This document shows positions 60,112 through 64,000 of a DNA stretch of 64,000 bases, piece after piece. The stretch is from Sulfurospirillum sp. UBA2217 (lineage in GTDB: Bacteria; Campylobacterota; Campylobacteria; Campylobacterales; Sulfurospirillaceae), in the NCBI GenBank assembly GCA_002328495.1, contig DCUJ01000001.1, positions 71,406 through 135,405 on the forward strand. The letters are read 5' to 3'. A model generated the notes under the pieces. The model had not been told where the DNA came from. It saw nothing but the letters and a program-made list of their open reading frames with translations, and searched no databases. Within the stretch, counting starts at the first letter, position 1; each line of letters starts with the position of its first letter. The position numbers and the translations under genes were made by a program.

Positions 60112-61368
60112 GTGAGTACGCAAACGCTCTATCTTATCTTTTTTGGTGGACTTTTCCCCTTGGTGTTTATAGGCTACATCATCGGAAGAGCACGTGCTAC
60201 AGGCATACGTTCACAAGGTATTAAAATGCATTCTCAGCCCGACCAATACGGTTGGTTTGTAGCCCTTTATACAGGACTTCCTATCATTACCATTGGTGTT
60301 GTAGGGGTATTTTTATATCTTTTTGGCATTAACGCCATTCCTCCTTTTATGCTGGTGGGTGGAGCGCTTAGTGTCGGAGCCATTACCCTTTTACTGCTGT
60401 TTCGACGCATTGATCCCAAAACCAGAGCACGCGATTTGGTGGAAAACTTTATCAAGGGTATGTTGTTTTTAGCTTCACTTATTTCAGTGATGACCACCTT
60501 TGGTATCTTGCTCTCTATCATTTTTGAAGCCTTGCATTTCTTTCAAACCCAAAGTGTGAGTTACTTCCTTTTTGGTACCGAGTGGGCACCTGATACGGCG
60601 TTCTTAGAAGGGGCAGGAAGAGCAGATGCGGGAAGTGCGCAAGCCAAGTTTGGCGCAGTGCCTATCTTTGCTGGAACGTTTTACATCACCATTATGGCGA
60701 TGATTTTAGCCGTACCTGTAGGGCTTTTGTCGGCTATTTTCATGTCAGAGTATGCGACGCCAAAATTACGCTCACAGCTTAAACCCTTTTTGGAGATTTT
60801 AGCAGGCATTCCTACTGTTGTTTACGGATTTTTTGCAGCCCTCACCATCGCACCCGCTATCGTAAAGTTTTTTGCGCTCTTTGGCATCGAAGCCCAGTTT
60901 CAAAATGCGCTTTCAAGTGGAATTATTATGGGGGTTATGATTATCCCGTTTATCTCGTCCTTGTCCGATGACGTTATCAGTTCTGTGCCTCAAAGTATGC
61001 GAAACGGTGCGTATGCACTGGGGATGAACAAGGCAGAGACGATTCGCTTTGTTGTCCTTCCCTCTGCGATGCCAGGGATCATTGCGTCCATTCTTTTGGC
61101 AGTTTCACGAGCTTTGGGTGAAACGATGATCGTTGTTATGGCAGCAGGGCTTCGACCAAACTTAACATGGAATCCTCTGGAAGATATGACGACCGTTACG
61201 GTTAAAATCGTGGAGTCTTTGACGGGCGATCAAGAGTTTAACAACCCCTTAACCCTCTCCGCGTTTGCGTTAGGGTTTGTGCTTTTTGTGGTCACGTTGG
61301 TGATTAACATTATTTCGGTGAGCACCATTCGAAGTTTCCACCGCAAATACAAAATCTCAACACTTTAA
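60112..61368 (+). CDS. pstC: phosphate ABC transporter permease PstC
   Basis: 418 residues from GTG 60112 with AAAGGAC upstream; earlier in-frame codons (60073) lie in the terminator hairpin. About eight helices; longer than E. coli PstC because of two extra N-terminal helices. The permease core has FAGTFYITIMAMILAVP, EILAGIPTVVYGFFA, and EAA loop GAYALGMNKAETIRFVVLPSAMPGI (core G-A-x(8)-V-L-P). Confidence 0.94.
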   Translation: MSTQTLYLIFFGGLFPLVFIGYIIGRARATGIRSQGIKMHSQPDQYGWFVALYTGLPIITIGVVGVFLYLFGINAIPPFMLVGGALSVGAITLLLLFRRIDPKTRARDLVENFIKGMLFLASLISVMTTFGILLSIIFEALHFFQTQSVSYFLFGTEWAPDTAFLEGAGRADAGSAQAKFGAVPIFAGTFYITIMAMILAVPVGLLSAIFMSEYATPKLRSQLKPFLEILAGIPTVVYGFFAALTIAPAIVKFFALFGIEAQFQNALSSGIIMGVMIIPFISSLSDDVISSVPQSMRNGAYALGMNKAETIRFVVLPSAMPGIIASILLAVSRALGETMIVVMAAGLRPNLTWNPLEDMTTVTVKIVESLTGDQEFNNPLTLSAFALGFVLFVVTLVINIISVSTIRSFHRKYKISTL

Positions 61369-61377
61369 GGCAAGAAG

Positions 61378-62550
61378 ATGCAAGAGAGCAACAAAGATTA
61401 TTTTTACATTCCACAAATCAAGCGTCGTAATCAAAAAGCAGCTATTTTTAAATCTATGACCATTTTGGCGATTATCTTTTCCATCTCATTTTTAATTTTC
61501 TTTTTGGTTGATTTGGTACGTGCGGGGTACCCTGCATTTGCACAAACCTACGTTCAAATCGAAGTCAACATCAATCAAGAGGTTGTTGAAAATCCCTATG
61601 GTGCCATCGATAGAAAAAAATTAAAAATTATTAGCCGTGCATGGCTACGTGATTTGCCAGGTGAAATTGAAAAAAATCCTGCTTGGATGAATACAACACA
61701 AACCTTTTGGGCTTTGGCACATTCTGAGGTTGACCAGTACATCAAAGGGAAAGAGTCACGTACCTCTGAGCGAGACAGAGAGATTGTCGATGAACTAAAA
61801 GCGGCTGGCAAGGTGGAACTGAAATTTAACACCATTTTTATGACCACAGGAGATTCTAAAATCCCTGAAAATTCTGGGATTTATTCTGCCATCATTGGTA
61901 GTATTTTAACCATGCTTGTGACCATCGCCATAGCGTTTCCTATTGGGGTGATGACGGCGATTTACCTTGAAGAGTTTGCCACGGAAAATCGTATGACCAA
62001 TATTATTGAAGTCAATATCAACAATCTAGCCGCGATTCCGTCCATTCTTTTTGGACTCTTGGGGTTGGCGATATTTATTAACTTCTTTGGCGTGCCACGA
62101 AGTTCCCCGTTGGTGGGAGGTATGACCTTGGCACTCATGAGTTTACCGGTTATCATCGTAAGCTCTAAAGCCGCGCTTAAATCTGTTCCAGCCAGTATCC
62201 GTCAAGCGGGCTTTGGTTTAGGTCTTACCAAATGGCAAATCGTACGTGACCACGTCTTGCCTGTGGCGATGCCAGGGATTTTAACAGGTTCTATCATCTC
62301 CATCGCCCGTGCGATTGGTGAGACAGCCCCTTTGATTATCGTAGGGATGATAGCCTTTGTTCCTGATGCGGCGACCAGTTTTACAGACGCTGCAACCGTA
62401 CTTCCTGCGCAAGTCTTTACGTGGGCGGGGATGCCTGAGAAGGCCTATTTGGAGCGAACTGCTGCTGCGATTGTGGTGTTGTTGGTTCTTTTATTGTCTC
62501 TTAATGGTGTGGCAATTTATCTACGCAAAAAATTTGAACGAAAGTGGTAA
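61378..62550 (+). CDS. pstA: phosphate ABC transporter permease PstA
   Basis: 390 residues, longer than the ~290 of E. coli because of an N-terminal helix and an about 110-residue periplasmic domain (DUF3333-like, residues about 50-160). The core has SIIGSILTMLVTIAIAFP, NINNLAAIPSILFGLLG and the EAA loop AGFGLGLTKWQIVRDHVLPVAMPGI (core G-L-G-L..V-L-P). Starts 9 nt after pstC. Confidence 0.94.
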   Translation: MQESNKDYFYIPQIKRRNQKAAIFKSMTILAIIFSISFLIFFLVDLVRAGYPAFAQTYVQIEVNINQEVVENPYGAIDRKKLKIISRAWLRDLPGEIEKNPAWMNTTQTFWALAHSEVDQYIKGKESRTSERDREIVDELKAAGKVELKFNTIFMTTGDSKIPENSGIYSAIIGSILTMLVTIAIAFPIGVMTAIYLEEFATENRMTNIIEVNINNLAAIPSILFGLLGLAIFINFFGVPRSSPLVGGMTLALMSLPVIIVSSKAALKSVPASIRQAGFGLGLTKWQIVRDHVLPVAMPGILTGSIISIARAIGETAPLIIVGMIAFVPDAATSFTDAATVLPAQVFTWAGMPEKAYLERTAAAIVVLLVLLLSLNGVAIYLRKKFERKW

Positions 62551-63377
62551 TGACAATGGAAAATAATTTTATTCAATCCTCCATGAGTGATCGTAAACAT
62601 GAGAGCAATGCACAAGAAACAATTAAAGTAGAAGTCAAAAATCTCAATCTTTTTTACGGCGACAAACAAGCCCTTAATGGCATCAATATGGACATCTACA
62701 ACAAAAAAATCACTGCTCTTATTGGGCCCAGTGGCTGTGGAAAATCGACGTTTTTACGCTGTATCAACCGTATGAATGACTTGGTACAAAGCTGTCGTGT
62801 GGAAGGCTACATCGGTGTGGATGGACATGATATTTATGATAAATCCATCGACGTGGTTGCGGTTCGAAAACGTGTGGGTATGGTGTTTCAACAACCCAAT
62901 CCTTTTCCTACCATGAGCATCTACGATAATGTGCTGGCAGGCTATTCGCTCAATGGCATCCGGCTGCACAAAACAGAAAAAGACGAGATTGTGGAGCAGA
63001 GCCTGATGAGTGTGGCCCTGTGGGACGAGGTGAAAGATGTGATGAATAAGCGTGGATCGTTCCTCTCGGGGGGACAGCAACAGCGGCTCTGCATCGCCCG
63101 CACGCTCGCCCTGAAACCGGAGGTATTGCTGATGGATGAACCCACCTCGGCACTCGACCCTATATCGACGAACAAAATTGAGGAATTGTTGTTGGAATTA
63201 AAGAAGAATTTCACGATTATTATTGTGACCCATAACATGTCGCAGGCAGCCCGCATCTCCGATAATTCCATGTTCATGTACCTGGGCGAGTTGGTGGAAC
63301 ACGGAAACACCACACAGATGTTCACCAAGCCGCAACAGAAACGCACCGAAGAATATCTGACAGGAGTATTTGGATGA
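62550..63377 (+). CDS. pstB: phosphate ABC transporter ATP-binding protein PstB, chimeric coding sequence
   Basis: 275 residues, ATG 62550 sharing a base with the pstA stop; ATG 62556 is also possible. Walker A GPSGCGKST, Q-loop FQQPNPFP, signature LSGGQQQRLCIARTLA, Walker B LLMDEPTSALDP, switch VTHNMSQAARISD: an intact PstB. But codon usage changes near 62.88-62.97 kb from AT-rich (TTA/CTT leucines) to GC-rich (CTG, CGG, GCC), and the downstream gene is of another lineage. So the 3-prime 400 bp probably belong to a Bacteroidota pstB. Confidence 0.9.
   Translation: MTMENNFIQSSMSDRKHESNAQETIKVEVKNLNLFYGDKQALNGINMDIYNKKITALIGPSGCGKSTFLRCINRMNDLVQSCRVEGYIGVDGHDIYDKSIDVVAVRKRVGMVFQQPNPFPTMSIYDNVLAGYSLNGIRLHKTEKDEIVEQSLMSVALWDEVKDVMNKRGSFLSGGQQQRLCIARTLALKPEVLLMDEPTSALDPISTNKIEELLLELKKNFTIIIVTHNMSQAARISDNSMFMYLGELVEHGNTTQMFTKPQQKRTEEYLTGVFG
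62880..62970 (+). other. probable joint between two genomes inside pstB
   Basis: Before about 62900 codons match the rest of the window. From GTG CTG GCA (about 62931) onward, CTG, CGG and GCC dominate, and TTACATGTAA disappears. The joint lies in the conserved stretch after the Q-loop, where related pstB genes can share long identical DNA. Confidence 0.75.
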
Positions 63378-63450
63378 TAGTCAGCACTCAGCAGTCAGCT
63401 TTATTTGTATGGAAATTACCAATCTGAACCAATCTAAATTCATCTGAATT

Positions 63451-64000
63451 ATGAACATACAGGACGAAAACAGGGATTCAAATCCCACCATAGGGATCAA
63501 AGATAAGTATCTGGAACAGTTGCAGAGCGATTTTCAACTACTCTCCGAGATTGTACTGACCCAGATCTCGCTGACTTCAACGTTATTACAAGATAATCTC
63601 AGGGAGGATATTTTTCATGAATTATCTCGCAATGAAAAGATTATCAATTCGTTGGATATAACCATTAAGGAGAAGGTCATCAACGCAATTATGTTCTTTA
63701 CACCCCGTGCATCCGACTTGCGCCGGTTGATGGCCTATCATGATATGACGATCTCAATGGAACGTGTGGGTGATCTCATTGAGAACATCAGCGGTTTGTT
63801 GCAGGAGATAGACTTCTCACTGAACGGATTCGAACACTACAAAAAGCTGCTGGATAAGATGTTTGTGCAGACCGACAAGATGCTCAAACATGCGGTGTTC
63901 TCCTTCGCCGGCCAGGATAACGAGATGGCGTATGAAACCATCCAAATGGATGATAAAGTAGACAAGCTGGACAGAAAGATAGGACGTAAACTGGCTGAGG
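63451..64000 (+). CDS. phoU: phosphate regulator PhoU, Bacteroidota type, 3-prime end beyond window
   Basis: ATG 63451 opens 183 codons to the window end. All helical; blocks LRRLMAYHDMTISMERVGDLIENI and MDDKVDKLDRKIG are PhoU patterns (E-R-x-G-D-x-x-E-N-I). The start has no Shine-Dalgarno sequence (CATCTGAATTATG), as usual in Bacteroidota, and codons are CTG/ATC/GAC-rich. A pstB-phoU order is normal in that phylum. It is a second, unrelated phoU compared with the one at 54658. Confidence 0.82.
   Translation, partial: MNIQDENRDSNPTIGIKDKYLEQLQSDFQLLSEIVLTQISLTSTLLQDNLREDIFHELSRNEKIINSLDITIKEKVINAIMFFTPRASDLRRLMAYHDMTISMERVGDLIENISGLLQEIDFSLNGFEHYKKLLDKMFVQTDKMLKHAVFSFAGQDNEMAYETIQMDDKVDKLDRKIGRKLAE

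Noticed and set aside
1..64000. tRNA, rRNA, phage or insertion sequences
   Set aside because: I looked for cloverleaf ends, 16S/23S fragments, integrases and transposase motifs in the gaps and gene products and saw none.

Overview
The window looks like a contig from a Campylobacterota (Epsilonproteobacteria) bacterium, most likely a Sulfurospirillum relative. The evidence is low GC with TTA/TTG/CTT leucine codons, the ccoOQP-DUF4006 order of a cbb3 oxidase, an addB-addA pair, a single-chain pyruvate:ferredoxin oxidoreductase, bacteriohemerythrin, luxS, and many sensory proteins. The last ~1.1 kb (from about 62.9 kb) is different. The codon usage inside pstB switches to CTG/CGG/GCC-rich choices, and the phoU that follows looks like a Bacteroidota gene without a Shine-Dalgarno sequence. 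I read this as a probable assembly chimera or recombination joint.

Layout. 0-2.6 kb: end of the cbb3 oxidase operon (ccoO end, ccoQ, ccoP, DUF4006, an easily missed 29-codon membrane peptide, a TPM-like protein, a FixH-like protein). 2.6-7.7 kb: addB-addA recombination helicase/nuclease. 7.8-8.6 kb: rplM-rpsI. 9-15 kb: ferredoxin, purT-DUF523, YjbR-like protein, a candidate small RNA, a solute-binding protein, DUF4197, HAD phosphatase. 15.2-18.8 kb: pyruvate:ferredoxin oxidoreductase. 18.8-25.6 kb: small proteins, Na/Pi-cotransporter-like protein, luxS, rhodanese, hemerythrin, cation/proton antiporter. 25.7-29.4 kb: tightly overlapping PIN-PhoH, metallophosphoesterase, patatin and dUTPase genes. 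29.4-31.3 kb: queD (divergent) and queE-queC. 31.3-32.6 kb: a HepT/MntA-type toxin-antitoxin pair and a probably frameshifted membrane-anchored gene. 33-36.2 kb: DASS and MFS transporters, DUF350. 36.3-42.6 kb: a complete 2-aminoethylphosphonate use island (phnX, phnW, and an ABC importer). 42.6-46.3 kb: a PhoX-type phosphatase in an operon with a di-heme cytochrome c. 46.4-51.9 kb: a chain of arsC, diguanylate cyclase, PhnD-like binding protein, GGDEF/EAL protein and a second binding protein. 52-63.4 kb: thioesterase, then a Pho regulon (phoU-phoB-phoR leftward; OlsF-like ornithine-lipid synthase, chemoreceptor and pstSCAB rightward).

How it works together. Phosphorus acquisition dominates the right half: phosphonate import and C-P cleavage, a secreted phosphatase, high-affinity phosphate import, a two-component regulator, and a probable phosphate-free membrane lipid enzyme. 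Four promoters (phoX, phoU, olsF, pstS) share a 16-bp pho-box-like direct repeat whose second half starts exactly 17 nt before a -10 box. This geometry was read directly from the sequence and is the best supported regulatory result here.

The other striking signal is a palindrome, TTACATGTAA. I count 26 exact copies and about 40 copies of its TACATGTA core in the first 60.1 kb, both inside genes and between them, where about two cores would be expected. There is none in the Bacteroidota-like tail. No rRNA, tRNA, CRISPR array, transposase or prophage was seen. All identifications come from reading motifs by eye; no database search was run.
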